Shown one piece after another: positions 43,299 to 52,301 of a stretch of 64,000 bases of DNA. Below the pieces are notes generated by a model. The model worked only from the letters and a program-made list of their open reading frames with translations. It was not told the origin of the DNA and did not search any database. The position numbers were made by a program, and so were the translations under genes. Each line of letters starts with the position of its first letter. The stretch's first letter is position 1. This DNA comes from 188UL27-1 sp038526275 (lineage in GTDB: Bacteria; Pseudomonadota; Alphaproteobacteria; Rhodobacterales; Rhodobacteraceae), in assembly GCA_038526275.1 (NCBI GenBank), contig JBCBGY010000003.1:1-64000 (forward strand), written 5' to 3'.

Positions 43299-44408
43299 AT
43301 GAGCCTGAATTCCTTTGGTCACCTGTTCCGCGTCACCACCTGGGGCGAAAGCCATGGGCCCGCCCTTGGCGCCACCGTCGATGGATGTCCGCCCGGCCTG
43401 CCCTTGTCCGAACCCGACATTCAGATCTGGCTCGACAAACGCAAACCGGGCCAGAACCGTTATACAACGCAGCGGCGCGAGGCCGATGCAGTCGAAATCC
43501 TATCCGGCACGTTTGAAGGCAAAACGACTGGCACGCCCATCCAACTGATGATCCGCAATACCGACCAACGGTCGAAGGACTATGGCGAGATCGCCGAAAC
43601 CTTTCGGCCAGGTCATGCGGACATCACCTACTGGCAGAAATACGGGATCCGCGATTATCGCGGCGGTGGACGGTCGTCGGCGCGCGAAACGGCGGCTCGC
43701 GTGGCAGCCAGCGGCGTGGCCCGCGCGGCGCTCGCCCAACTGGCACCTGACCTGAAGATCACAGGCTACATGGTGCAAATGGGCCCACACCAGATTGACC
43801 GAGGTCGTTTCGATTGGGATCAGATCGACCAGAACCCGTTCTGGACCCCGGATGCCACCGCGGCGGATGAATGGGCCACCTACCTGGACGGGCTGCGCAA
43901 GGCGGGTTCCTCCGTCGGTGCGGTGATTGAACTGACGGCCCGAAACGTGCCGCCCGGCCTGGGCGCGCCGATCTACGGCAAGCTCGACACCGATCTGGCG
44001 GCAGGGATGATGTCGATCAACGCCGTCAAAGGCGTGGAGATTGGCGAAGGCATGGCAGCGGCTGCCCTGAGCGGCGAAGCCAACGCGGACGAAATTTCCA
44101 TGGGCCCGGACGGGCCGATCTATTCCTCTAACCATGCGGGGGGAATTCTGGGTGGCATCTCAACCGGCCAGGACATTGTCGTGCGCTTCGCTGTGAAGCC
44201 CACATCGTCGATCCTCACCCCACGCGCGTCGATCAAGAAAACCGGAGAGCCCACGCAGGTGGTGACAAAGGGCCGTCATGACCCCTGCGTGGGCATCCGC
44301 GCCGTCCCGGTCGGAGAGGCGATGATGGCCTGCATCCTGCTCGACCATCTGTTGCTGCATCGGGGCCAGGTGGGTGAGGGCCTGCCTGGTCAAATCGCCG
44401 GGCAATGA
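43299..44408 (+). CDS. aroC: Chorismate synthase
   Basis: This enzyme of the shikimate pathway converts 5-enolpyruvylshikimate 3-phosphate to chorismate, using reduced FMN. The start motif GHLFRVTTWGESHGPALG (about 7-24), RPGHADITYWQKYG (about 104), the RGGGRSSARETAARVAAG-type block (about 124) and the C-terminal GRHDPCVGIRAVP block (about 325) are all intact. The length of 369 residues is typical. Its stop overlaps the start of the next gene as ATGA (44405-44408), so an aromatic-synthesis gene is translationally coupled to an amine-degradation-type pair. Confidence 0.95.
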   Translation: MSLNSFGHLFRVTTWGESHGPALGATVDGCPPGLPLSEPDIQIWLDKRKPGQNRYTTQRREADAVEILSGTFEGKTTGTPIQLMIRNTDQRSKDYGEIAETFRPGHADITYWQKYGIRDYRGGGRSSARETAARVAASGVARAALAQLAPDLKITGYMVQMGPHQIDRGRFDWDQIDQNPFWTPDATAADEWATYLDGLRKAGSSVGAVIELTARNVPPGLGAPIYGKLDTDLAAGMMSINAVKGVEIGEGMAAAALSGEANADEISMGPDGPIYSSNHAGGILGGISTGQDIVVRFAVKPTSSILTPRASIKKTGEPTQVVTKGRHDPCVGIRAVPVGEAMMACILLDHLLLHRGQVGEGLPGQIAGQ

Positions 44409-45676
44409 CCGAAGATCTGGTCGCCCGTCGCGCCCGGCTTCTCGGGCCCAACGTGCCGACATTTTACGAAACGCCGCTGCATATCGTGCGCGGCGAGGGC
44501 GTATGGCTGTGGGACAAGCAAGGGCGCCGATATCTTGACGCCTACAACAATGTGCCCCATGTCGGCCATTGTCACCCCCGGGTGGTCAGCGCGATTGTGG
44601 GTCAGGCGGTCAAGCTGAACACCCATACGCGGTACCTGCATTCCGGCATTCTGGATTATATCGAAAGGCTGACCGGTACGCTGAACCACGGGTTAAGCCA
44701 GGCCATTATGGTGTGCACCGGGTCAGAGGCCAATGACATTGCGATCCGCATGGCAGAGGCCGTGACAGGCAAGATCGGCCTGATTGCGACGGACAACACC
44801 TACCACGGCAATACCAAGGCCACGAGCCAGTTGAGCACCCGCCGCCCGCCCATCGGGGGCCGTCCGAGCCATATCAGGTTGGTTCCGGCCCCTGACAGTC
44901 TGCACCCGCTTGGCGGCAGTCTGGCCGCACAGCCGCAAGCATTTGCCGACAACGTAGCCCGTGCCATTGCGGAGCTGGAAGAGGCTGGCCATGGTTTTGC
45001 CGGTTTCATGCTGTGCCCGATCTTTGCCAATGAGGGTCTTCCGGATGTTGCGTCCGGCTTTCTTGATCCGACGGTTGAGGTGATCCGAAAAGCGGGTGGG
45101 CTGATCCTCTGTGACGAGGTGCAGCCTGGCTTCGCTCGCCTCGGTTCGCACTGGTGGGGGCATGATTGGTTGGGTTTCGCGCCAGACGTCGTCACCTTGG
45201 GGAAGCCCATGGCCAACGGGCATCCGGTCGCCGCCGTCGTTACCCGCCCCGATGTTATGGCGGCGTTCCGCGATGCCTTTGGCTATTTCAACACGTTCGG
45301 CGGCAATCCGGTCTCATGTGCCGCCGCGATGGCGGTGCTGGATGTGATGGAAGAAGAGGGGCTCAGGCAGTCGGCTAAGCATGTCGGGGCCTACATGCTG
45401 GAGCGGCTGGAGGCCTTGGATCATGCGCTGATCCGGGGCGTTCGCGGCGTGGGCCTGTTTTTTGCCGTGGAACTGGCAGAAGCAGATGGACAGCCGGCCA
45501 CAGCATTCGCGGCCAAGATCGTTGAAGCCATGCGCGAAGACGGGGTTTTGATCAACAGGATCGGGCGCCATATGCACATTCTGAAAATGCGCCCACCCAT
45601 GCCATTCGACCGGGAAAATGCAGATCAGGTCGTCACGGCGCTCGCCAAAGCGCTAAAGCGCACGCGGCATGACTGA
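44405..45676 (+). CDS. Class III aminotransferase-fold enzyme of the AGXT2L/phospho-lyase group
   Basis: The PLP protein of 423 residues matches the AGXT2-like group rather than ordinary transaminases: NNVPHVGHCHPRVV (about 48), NTHTRYLHSGILDYIERL (about 75), TGSEANDIA (about 101), the aspartate in LILCDEVQPGFARLG (about 237), the PLP lysine in VVTLGKPMANGHP (about 265), FNTFGGNPVSCAA (about 297) and LKMRPPMPF near the end. Known relatives eliminate phosphate from phosphoethanolamine or 5-phosphohydroxylysine instead of transferring an amine. It overlaps aroC by four bases and the next kinase gene by eight, so the pair probably phosphorylates and then eliminates one amino alcohol or hydroxy amino acid. 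Confidence 0.83.
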   Translation: MTEDLVARRARLLGPNVPTFYETPLHIVRGEGVWLWDKQGRRYLDAYNNVPHVGHCHPRVVSAIVGQAVKLNTHTRYLHSGILDYIERLTGTLNHGLSQAIMVCTGSEANDIAIRMAEAVTGKIGLIATDNTYHGNTKATSQLSTRRPPIGGRPSHIRLVPAPDSLHPLGGSLAAQPQAFADNVARAIAELEEAGHGFAGFMLCPIFANEGLPDVASGFLDPTVEVIRKAGGLILCDEVQPGFARLGSHWWGHDWLGFAPDVVTLGKPMANGHPVAAVVTRPDVMAAFRDAFGYFNTFGGNPVSCAAAMAVLDVMEEEGLRQSAKHVGAYMLERLEALDHALIRGVRGVGLFFAVELAEADGQPATAFAAKIVEAMREDGVLINRIGRHMHILKMRPPMPFDRENADQVVTALAKALKRTRHD

Positions 45677-46589
45677 CATCCTGGCCCTGGCCACCAAGGC
45701 TGCTGAGGCGTGGGGCGGTGCGATCACCGCACCGATCCTGCTCAAACACCGCGAGAATGCGGTCTTTCGGGTAACGTTGCACGAGAGAACAGCCGCCCTT
45801 CGTTTGCATCGCGCCGGATACCAGACCAAGCCCGCGATCGAGGCAGAACTGAAATGGGTGGGGGCTTTGGCGGAACGGGGATTTCCGTGCCCTGCACCTT
45901 TGCGGTCCGAGGATGCAAGCTTTGTGGTCGAACTGCCGGGCGGCGGTCTGGCCTCTGCCGTCTCCTGGATTGACGCGACCCCGCTCAGCGACCTGGCGCA
46001 GCCAGCGGACATGGTTGCGGTTGGTCGTCTGGCCGCAGAGCTTCACCACCTTTCGGATCAACTGGGCCTTGGCCGCTTGGACAGGTCGTCTTGGTTGGCG
46101 ACGGATATCCTTGGCCCTGACCCGAGATGGGGTTGCTTTTGGGAACACCCGATGCTTTCGGCAGAAGAGGCCGACATATTGCAAACGGTCGCGACGGCAG
46201 CACGGGAAGAACTGGCCCAACGGCCAAAGTCGGAGGTCGGCCTGATACATGCGGACCTTCTGCAAGAGAACATCATGGCGAATGATGCGGGTCTGTGGCT
46301 GATCGATTTCGACGACGGGGGGTTGGGCTACCGGCCTTATGATCTGGGAACGGCGCTGATCCAGCATTGGCAGAATCCGGCCTTCCCCGAGATGGCCGCC
46401 GCCTTGGCCGAAGGTTATGGTGCGCCAGACTTGGCCCGGGATCTGCCGTTCTTCACCATGTTGCGCGGATTGGTGTCTGCGGGCTGGATCATCAGCCGCG
46501 CGCCTACGGATGATCCCCGACAGCGGCAATATGCGGAGCGGGCGGTTCAGATGGCGCGGACATGGCTGACGGGAAGGTCTGGGGCGTAA
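45669..46589 (+). CDS. APH-fold small-molecule kinase
   Basis: This aminoglycoside-phosphotransferase-fold kinase of 306 residues has the catalytic HADLLQENIM loop (about 196-205) and the metal-binding DFDDGGLGYRPYDLG (about 214-228). The N-terminal lobe (AVFRVTLHERTAALRLHR) provides the ATP lysine or arginine position. In animals and bacteria homologous kinases phosphorylate hydroxylysine, ethanolamine or related amino alcohols and pair with AGXT2-like phospho-lyases, the gene encoded just upstream. It overlaps that gene by eight bases. Its C-terminal 86 bp overlap the convergent racemase gene. Confidence 0.82.
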   Translation: MTDILALATKAAEAWGGAITAPILLKHRENAVFRVTLHERTAALRLHRAGYQTKPAIEAELKWVGALAERGFPCPAPLRSEDASFVVELPGGGLASAVSWIDATPLSDLAQPADMVAVGRLAAELHHLSDQLGLGRLDRSSWLATDILGPDPRWGCFWEHPMLSAEEADILQTVATAAREELAQRPKSEVGLIHADLLQENIMANDAGLWLIDFDDGGLGYRPYDLGTALIQHWQNPAFPEMAAALAEGYGAPDLARDLPFFTMLRGLVSAGWIISRAPTDDPRQRQYAERAVQMARTWLTGRSGA

Positions 46590-47286
46590 GCCCGGCGCGA
46601 AACCACATCACCGCATCGATGATCGAATAGACAGGAAGCCCGGTTGCGCGATGGATATCGGCCGCATATGGCCCCATGTTGGTACATTCCAGGACGATCG
46701 CGCCCACATCGCAATGGGTTGCTTTCAGCTGCAAGGCGGCGGCCACAAGGTCGGCCCTAGCTGCGTCAACGTCCAGCGAGGGGGCGTTAGATAAGATCGC
46801 TTTGGTAAATTCGGTTCCTTCCTCAGTGCTGCCGATAGGGGTGCCCTTGGGCACATCAGCCGCGCGCAGATGCTCTTCGGTCAGGGTGGAGGCGGAGATG
46901 GTCAGGATACCAGCCCGTTTGCCGCCAGGCAGCAGGCGGTTGATCATGCCGACCTGCAGCAGCGACGATGTCAGCACCGGCACGGGCAGAGCTGCCGAAA
47001 GATCCGCCTGCATCAGCGAAAGGAACCCGCAGGTTGTGGTGATCCCGATTGCGCCTTCATCGACCAACGCATGACCTGCTTCGATAAAGGCTGGCAGCAG
47101 ACCGCGCGCGCCTTGGCGCACGACCAGATCGGTGGTTGCTTTCGGAACTTCACGGCGGATCACCGGAAACGGCCAGGACAGGGGGTTGCCAACATCCCCA
47201 GGCACCCGGGGAAACCGGGTTTCGAGCATCAATATGCCGATCGCCCCTTTTCCGGGCGTGCCACCGCCTTGCGCAGGTCCTTTCAT
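46504..47286 (-). CDS. Aspartate/glutamate racemase-family protein
   Basis: The protein of about 260 residues belongs to the Asp/Glu/hydantoin racemase superfamily. The opening GAIGILMLETRFPRVPGDVGNP is typical, and the two cysteines that act as opposing acid/base residues are in ITTTCGF (about 90) and VLECTNMGP (about 205). Some relatives act on hydantoins or arylmalonates. The start is uncertain: ATG 47286 gives the expected N terminus, while ATG 47337 and 47343 give extensions; none has a strong ribosome site. Its 3' end overlaps the kinase gene by 86 bp, and the long basic tail past residue 225 is unusual. Confidence 0.7.
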   Translation of the reverse strand: MKGPAQGGGTPGKGAIGILMLETRFPRVPGDVGNPLSWPFPVIRREVPKATTDLVVRQGARGLLPAFIEAGHALVDEGAIGITTTCGFLSLMQADLSAALPVPVLTSSLLQVGMINRLLPGGKRAGILTISASTLTEEHLRAADVPKGTPIGSTEEGTEFTKAILSNAPSLDVDAARADLVAAALQLKATHCDVGAIVLECTNMGPYAADIHRATGLPVYSIIDAVMWFRAGLTPQTFPSAMSAPSEPPAPHIAAVGDHP

Positions 47287-47413
47287 CCTTTGAGTGTGCC
47301 ATGGGGCGATAAGGCGAGGCAACACAGACCGCGTCATCGACATTCCAGACAAAAGTATGAGAGATGAACACGCCTGGGCCCTCGATCAGGGGCGAGGCTG
47401 CTAGGGGTAAGGC

Positions 47414-48658
47414 ATGGCAAAGCATGTGGTTGTAATCGGGGCCGGGATCGTCGGTGTCTCCGCTGCGCTATGGCTGCAACGGGTCGGCTGCGAGGTGACG
47501 GTCATCGACCGCAATGGCCCAGCCAGTGGAACCAGTTATGGCAATGGCGGGGTTCTTGCATCCTGTGCCGTGGTGCCGGTAACGGTTCCGGGTCTGATCG
47601 GCAAATCGCCCAAAATGTTGCTCGATCCGGATCAACCGCTGTTCCTGAAATGGTCATACCTGCCCCGTCTGGCCCCGTGGCTGTGGCGGTACCTGAAACA
47701 CGCAAATCACCGCGATGCCCGGCGCATAGCCAAGGCTCTGACCCCCATCATTGGCGACAGCCTGGAGGAGCATCAGGTTTTGTCCCGAGGCACAGGGGCA
47801 GAGCGCTATGTCAAACCGGGCGACTATCTGTACCTGTACAAAGACCGCGCGCAATATCGGGGCGATTGGTTCGGCATGGGGTTGCGCCGCAAGCTGGGTT
47901 TCACCTGGGATGAGATCCACGGTGACGCATTGGCGGCCTATGATCCCTCGCTCTCTCCGACCATGTCGTTTGCGGCGCGATTTGGAAACCACGGGCGGAT
48001 TACGGATCCCGGTCGCTACGTACAGGCCTTGGCTGACTATGCTTGGCTCAGTGGCGCGCGGATCTTGCAGGCCGACGTGACCGATATCGCGCGGGAAAAC
48101 GGCAAGGTGACTGGCGTCCGTGCAGGTGGCGAGTTGATTCGGTGCGACGACGTACTGGTCGCCACCGGGATCTGGTCCAAGGATTGGGCCGCGCGGCTTG
48201 GCGTCGATGTCCCCCTGGAAAGCGAACGGGGCTATCATCTGGATCTGTGGGGCGCGACGGTCCAGCCGCGCGTGCCTGTCATGGTGGCGGCGGGTAAGTT
48301 CGTGGCCACCCCGATGGAAGGCCGACTGCGCCTTGCGGGCATTGTCGAATTCGGAGGGCTGGAGCTTGGTCGCTCTGTCGCGCCCTTCAAACTGCTGAAG
48401 AAGAAGGCACGAGAGGCATTTCCTGGGCTCACCTGGGATCGGGCTGAAGAATGGATGGGCCACCGACCGGCCCCTTCGGATTCCATCCCCATCATAGGAG
48501 AATCGCCAGTGGTGAAAGGCGCATGGATGGGATTTGGTCACCACCATGTGGGCCTGACAGGTGGCCCAAAAACGGGGCGACTGCTGGCACAAATGATATC
48601 CGGCCAAACACCAAACATTGACCTTGCCCCCTATTCTCCGTCACGGTTCGCGAGTTGA
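47414..48658 (+). CDS. DadA-family FAD-dependent D-amino acid dehydrogenase-type oxidoreductase
   Basis: This flavoenzyme of 414 residues has a dinucleotide fold at its start (VVVIGAGIVGVSAALWLQR, residues 4-22), the DAO-type GTSYGNGG block (about 36-44) and a C-terminal GHRPAPSDSIPIIG...HHHVGLTGGPKTG block (about 355-395). This is the DadA pattern, in which a D-amino acid is oxidised to the 2-oxo acid and electrons go to the respiratory chain. Relatives act on proline or hydroxyproline isomers. It is divergent from the racemase gene and lies 46 bp before a TRAP solute-binding gene, which suggests shared use of an imported amino or imino acid. Confidence 0.84.
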   Translation: MAKHVVVIGAGIVGVSAALWLQRVGCEVTVIDRNGPASGTSYGNGGVLASCAVVPVTVPGLIGKSPKMLLDPDQPLFLKWSYLPRLAPWLWRYLKHANHRDARRIAKALTPIIGDSLEEHQVLSRGTGAERYVKPGDYLYLYKDRAQYRGDWFGMGLRRKLGFTWDEIHGDALAAYDPSLSPTMSFAARFGNHGRITDPGRYVQALADYAWLSGARILQADVTDIARENGKVTGVRAGGELIRCDDVLVATGIWSKDWAARLGVDVPLESERGYHLDLWGATVQPRVPVMVAAGKFVATPMEGRLRLAGIVEFGGLELGRSVAPFKLLKKKAREAFPGLTWDRAEEWMGHRPAPSDSIPIIGESPVVKGAWMGFGHHHVGLTGGPKTGRLLAQMISGQTPNIDLAPYSPSRFAS

Positions 48659-48704
48659 CGAAAGCAGCCCTGTCAATGGGTTGTGCTGAAATGGGGAGAA
48701 CGGA

Positions 48705-49676
48705 ATGAAATCGATCACGGGTCTGCTGATGACGGCGACAGCGTTGGCTGTTGCAGCACCGGCTGTTGCGGAAAAGTGGGATATGCCGTTGGCCTATTCT
48801 GCCACAAACTTTCACTCTGAAAACGCCGCCAAGTTCGCGGAATGTGTAACGGCAGGAACAAGCGGCGCGATCGAAATAACCACCCATCCGTCTGGTTCGT
48901 TGTTCAAAGGCGCGGATATCAAGCGCGCCATTCAGACCGGTCAGGTGCCTATTGGTGAGCGGCTGCTTTCCGGCCATCAGAACGAAGATGCGATCTTTGG
49001 GTTCGACTCTGTGCCATTTCTGGCCACTTCGTTTGACGCGTCGGGTAAGCTGTTCGAGGCCGCCAAACCCAAGCTGGAAGAGGTTCTGGCCGAACAGAAC
49101 CTGACCCTGCTTTACGCCGTGCCGTGGCCGCCTCAGGGGCTTTACTTCAAGAAGGAAGTGAACTCGGTCGCGGATATGGAAGGGATCAAGTTCCGGTCAT
49201 ACAACAACGCCACGGCCCGGTTGGCCGAATTGACCGGCATGTTGCCTGTCACCATCGAAGCCGCGGAGATCAGCCAAGCCTTTGCGACGGGCGTGGCAGA
49301 ATCCATGATTTCGTCCGGGGCCACGGGTTATGACCGCAAGGTTTGGGAAAGCCTGACCCATTTCTACGAAGTCGATGCGTGGCTGCCCTATAACTACGTC
49401 ATGGTGAATTCCGATGTCTGGTCTGGCGTCAGCGACGAGAACAAGACCGTGATCACCGATTGCGCCGCCACCGCGCAGACCGACGGGCTGGAAGCCTCCA
49501 AGGCCTACACCCAATTCACGCTGGATGGTTTGGCGGAAGGCGGGATGACCGTCGGCCGTGCGAGTGACGGGCTGGTGGAAGAGTTGAAGGCCATCGGCGA
49601 GACCATGACGACCGAGTGGTTGGAAGCGGCTGGCGACAATGGCAAAGCCATCGTTGATGCGTTCCAGGCCAACTGA
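48705..49676 (+). CDS. dctP: TRAP transporter solute-binding protein (DctP family)
   Basis: This periplasmic binding protein of 323 residues captures a carboxylate for a Na+- or H+-driven TRAP importer. It has a signal peptide (MKSITGLLMTATALAVAAPAVAE). The conserved carboxylate-binding arginine lies in GIKFRSYNN (Arg164), followed by the family's TGMLPVTIEAAEISQAFATG block. GGGGAGA precedes the ATG. A stable hairpin nine bases after the stop probably raises its level relative to the downstream permeases. The substrate cannot be read off the sequence. Confidence 0.9.
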   Translation: MKSITGLLMTATALAVAAPAVAEKWDMPLAYSATNFHSENAAKFAECVTAGTSGAIEITTHPSGSLFKGADIKRAIQTGQVPIGERLLSGHQNEDAIFGFDSVPFLATSFDASGKLFEAAKPKLEEVLAEQNLTLLYAVPWPPQGLYFKKEVNSVADMEGIKFRSYNNATARLAELTGMLPVTIEAAEISQAFATGVAESMISSGATGYDRKVWESLTHFYEVDAWLPYNYVMVNSDVWSGVSDENKTVITDCAATAQTDGLEASKAYTQFTLDGLAEGGMTVGRASDGLVEELKAIGETMTTEWLEAAGDNGKAIVDAFQAN

Positions 49677-49684
49677 AGTCAAAT

Positions 49685-49705
49685 GGGGGCCGGCTGTCGG
49701 CCCCC
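49685..49705 (+). promoter_or_regulatory. Intercistronic hairpin after the TRAP binding-protein gene
   Basis: GGGGGCCG and CGGCCCCC pair perfectly around a five-base loop, nine bases after the dctP stop. No T-run follows, so it likely stabilises the upstream message rather than ending it, giving more binding protein than permease. Confidence 0.6.
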
Positions 49706-49715
49706 GCTGCACATT

Positions 49716-50462
49716 ATGAAAATCGCTGATATTTTTCGTTATCCCGTCAAGGGATTGGGTCATGAACGCCTGACTGAGGTGGATCTGATCCCCGGTGCCA
49801 TTGTGCCGGAGGACAGGGCCACAGCCGTAAGCCATGGCGCGAGTGAATTTGACCCCAATGCGCCGTCCTGGAAGCCCCGCCGTAACTTTCAGGTTGTGGC
49901 CAACACGCCCGCCTATGCCGCCGTGGCCCTGCAGCGGCAGGGCAGCAAACTGAGGTTTTCGCACCCAAAGGCGGATGGCGTTGAGGCTGACCTGACGACC
50001 GAGGCAGGTCGCACCGCTTTGGCCGATTGGATGGGCAGCTTGCCGGGCGCCCGGCCCGGCCCCTGGCACGTGGCTCAGCTTGAAGGGCAGGCCATGACCG
50101 ACATGGAGCCGCCCTACATTTCCATCCACACCTATGCCAGCCTGCGGGCGCTATCCGAGAAACTGGGCGTGCCGCCGGACCCCCACCGGTTTCGGGGCAA
50201 TATCTGGATCGAAGATGCGCCGCCTTGGATTGAGGAAGAGTGGATCGGAAAGGAAATCACCCTTGGTGGTGTCCGGTTTCGCGTTGCCGAACCCATTGGC
50301 CGCTGCAGGGCGCCGTCGGCCTCCTCGGTCACAGGCGAACGAGATGTCGAGACCACGAAGATCTTGCACGACTATCGGGGTGAACCGAATTTCGGGGTCT
50401 ATGCCGAAGTGATCAGCGCTGGCAGCTTGGCTGTTGGTGACGGGATCGAGGCCCCTTCATGA
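49716..50462 (+). CDS. MOSC-domain protein
   Basis: This protein of 248 residues has an N-terminal MOSC_N-like part (IFRYPVKGL at 5-14) and a MOSC core with HRFRGNIWIED and the cysteine in GRCRAPSASSVTGERD (about 196). MOSC proteins handle sulfur or molybdenum cofactor and include mARC-type reductases and cofactor sulfurases. The start is ATG 49716; the longer frame begins inside the hairpin. It lies between the TRAP binding-protein and permease genes and overlaps dctQ by ATGA at 50459-50462, so it is an integral part of the transporter operon, which is unusual. Confidence 0.83.
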   Translation: MKIADIFRYPVKGLGHERLTEVDLIPGAIVPEDRATAVSHGASEFDPNAPSWKPRRNFQVVANTPAYAAVALQRQGSKLRFSHPKADGVEADLTTEAGRTALADWMGSLPGARPGPWHVAQLEGQAMTDMEPPYISIHTYASLRALSEKLGVPPDPHRFRGNIWIEDAPPWIEEEWIGKEITLGGVRFRVAEPIGRCRAPSASSVTGERDVETTKILHDYRGEPNFGVYAEVISAGSLAVGDGIEAPS

Positions 50463-50980
50463 CCGCCCTGCGCAAGGGTTTGGATGCGCTTTACCAGGGA
50501 GCCGGGATCCTTGCTGCGCTTTGCCTGATCACGATCCTGCTTTTGATCTTGGTCCAGATGGGCGCGCGCTGGACTGGCGAAGTCTTCCCGGGCGCACCCG
50601 ACTATGCAGGCTACGCCATGGCCGCGGCGAGCTTTCTGGCGTTCGCCAATGCCCTGAACCGAGGAGCCCATATCCGGGTGTCACTGTTGCTGAACGCCCT
50701 TGGGCCGAATGCGCGACGGGTTGTCGAGATCTGGTGTTTCGGGGTCGGCGCGCTGATCGCTTGGTACGTGGTTTGGTATGCTGGCCGGTTTGTTTACTGG
50801 TCCTGGAAGTTCAACGATATCAGCCAGGGACAGGACAAAACGCCCCTGTGGATCCCTCAGTCAGCAATGCTGATCGGTGCCGTTATCCTGGCCATCGCCC
50901 TGACCGACAATCTGATCAACCTGATCACAAAAGGGGAGCATCGGGTCGTCCGCGACGGCACCGACACTCCGGTGGATTGA
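50459..50980 (+). CDS. dctQ: TRAP transporter small permease (DctQ family)
   Basis: The product of 173 residues has four membrane segments (about 15-38, 50-70, 85-108 and 135-158) and the typical amphipathic N terminus. It couples the small and large membrane parts of the transporter. Translation is coupled to the MOSC gene by ATGA. The dctM gene starts 11 bases after its stop. Confidence 0.9.
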   Translation: MTALRKGLDALYQGAGILAALCLITILLLILVQMGARWTGEVFPGAPDYAGYAMAAASFLAFANALNRGAHIRVSLLLNALGPNARRVVEIWCFGVGALIAWYVVWYAGRFVYWSWKFNDISQGQDKTPLWIPQSAMLIGAVILAIALTDNLINLITKGEHRVVRDGTDTPVD

Positions 50981-50990
50981 AAGCACGACT

Positions 50991-52301
50991 ATGGAAGATT
51001 TTTCGATCATCATCCTGTTTCTGTTCGTGCTCTTTTTGTTGCTGGGTTCGGGCGTCTGGGTTGGCTTGGCGCTGATGGGCGTGGCGTGGGTGGGCATGGA
51101 ACTGTTCACGACGCGGCCCGTGGGCGATGTTATGTTGACCACGATCTGGAGCGCGTCGTCGTCCTGGACCCTCACGGCCTTGCCCATGTTCGTATGGATG
51201 GGCGAGATCCTGTATCGTACGCGGCTGTCGGAGGATATGTTCAAAGGCCTGTCGCCCTGGATGGCGCCTTTGCCCGGCGGGTTGGTGCATACCAATATTG
51301 TGGGCTGCACGGTCTTTGCCGCCGTGTCGGGTTCCTCCGCTGCGACACTGACCACGGTTGGCAAAATGTCGATCCCGGAATTGCGGCGAAGGAATTATCC
51401 AGAGCCCATGGTGATCGGCACGCTGGCGGGCGCGGCCACGCTGGGGCTGATGATCCCGCCGTCGCTGACGCTGATCGTTTATGGCGTGACGATCAATGAA
51501 AGCATCACCAAGCTGTTCTTTGCGGGCGTCCTGCCCGGGCTGGTGCTGGCGCTGATGTTCATGGGCTATGTCGCGCTGTATTCGCGGCTTTCCTCCCGCT
51601 GGTCGCCTGACGCTGAACCGGTCATGAGCCTGGCGGAGAAATTTGCCAACTCCACCTACCTTTTGCCCGTGATCGGGCTGATCGTGGTGGTGATCGGGTC
51701 GATGTATCTGGGCTGGGCCACGGCGACCGAAGCGGCGGCCTTTGGCGTGGTTGGGGCGCTTTTGCTGGCGCTCGTCCAAGGGTCGCTCAACTGGTCGACC
51801 TTCACGTCCAGCCTGATGGGGGCCACCAGGACCAGCGCAATGATCGCCTTGATCCTCGCTGGGGCGGCATTTCTGTCGCTGGCCATGGGCTTTACCGGGC
51901 TGCCAAGGGGGCTGGCAGAGTTGATCGAGCAGTGGCAGCTCAGCCGGTTCGAATTGCTGATGGTATTGCTGGTCTTTTACATCATCCTCGGATGCTTTCT
52001 CGATGGGATCAGTTCCGTGGTTTTGACCATGGCGGTGGTGGAACCGATGATCCGCGCCGCCGGGATCGACCTGATCTGGTTTGGCATCTTCATCGTGGTG
52101 GTGGTTGAGATGGCCCAGATCACCCCGCCCATCGGCTTCAACCTGTTCGTCCTGCAAGGCATGACGGACCATGAAATGGGCTTCATCGCCAAATCGGCGA
52201 TCCCGATGTTCCTGATCATGGTCCTGATGGTGTTCGTGCTGATCGCCTTTCCGGAGCTCGCCACGTGGCTTCCGGACAATATGCGGGCGACGCCGGGGTG
52301 A
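50991..52301 (+). CDS. dctM: TRAP transporter large permease (DctM family)
   Basis: This transport subunit of 436 residues has 11-12 membrane helices and the DctM/SiaM signatures: the GKMSIPELRRRNYPEPMVIGTLAGAATLGLMIPPS region (about 125-160), FLDGISSVVLTMAV (about 338) and ITPPIGFNLFVLQG near residue 380. These carry the cation and substrate path. Its stop overlaps the BASS-type gene (GTGA at 52298-52301). With the dctP and dctQ genes the transporter is complete. Confidence 0.92.
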   Translation: MEDFSIIILFLFVLFLLLGSGVWVGLALMGVAWVGMELFTTRPVGDVMLTTIWSASSSWTLTALPMFVWMGEILYRTRLSEDMFKGLSPWMAPLPGGLVHTNIVGCTVFAAVSGSSAATLTTVGKMSIPELRRRNYPEPMVIGTLAGAATLGLMIPPSLTLIVYGVTINESITKLFFAGVLPGLVLALMFMGYVALYSRLSSRWSPDAEPVMSLAEKFANSTYLLPVIGLIVVVIGSMYLGWATATEAAAFGVVGALLLALVQGSLNWSTFTSSLMGATRTSAMIALILAGAAFLSLAMGFTGLPRGLAELIEQWQLSRFELLMVLLVFYIILGCFLDGISSVVLTMAVVEPMIRAAGIDLIWFGIFIVVVVEMAQITPPIGFNLFVLQGMTDHEMGFIAKSAIPMFLIMVLMVFVLIAFPELATWLPDNMRATPG

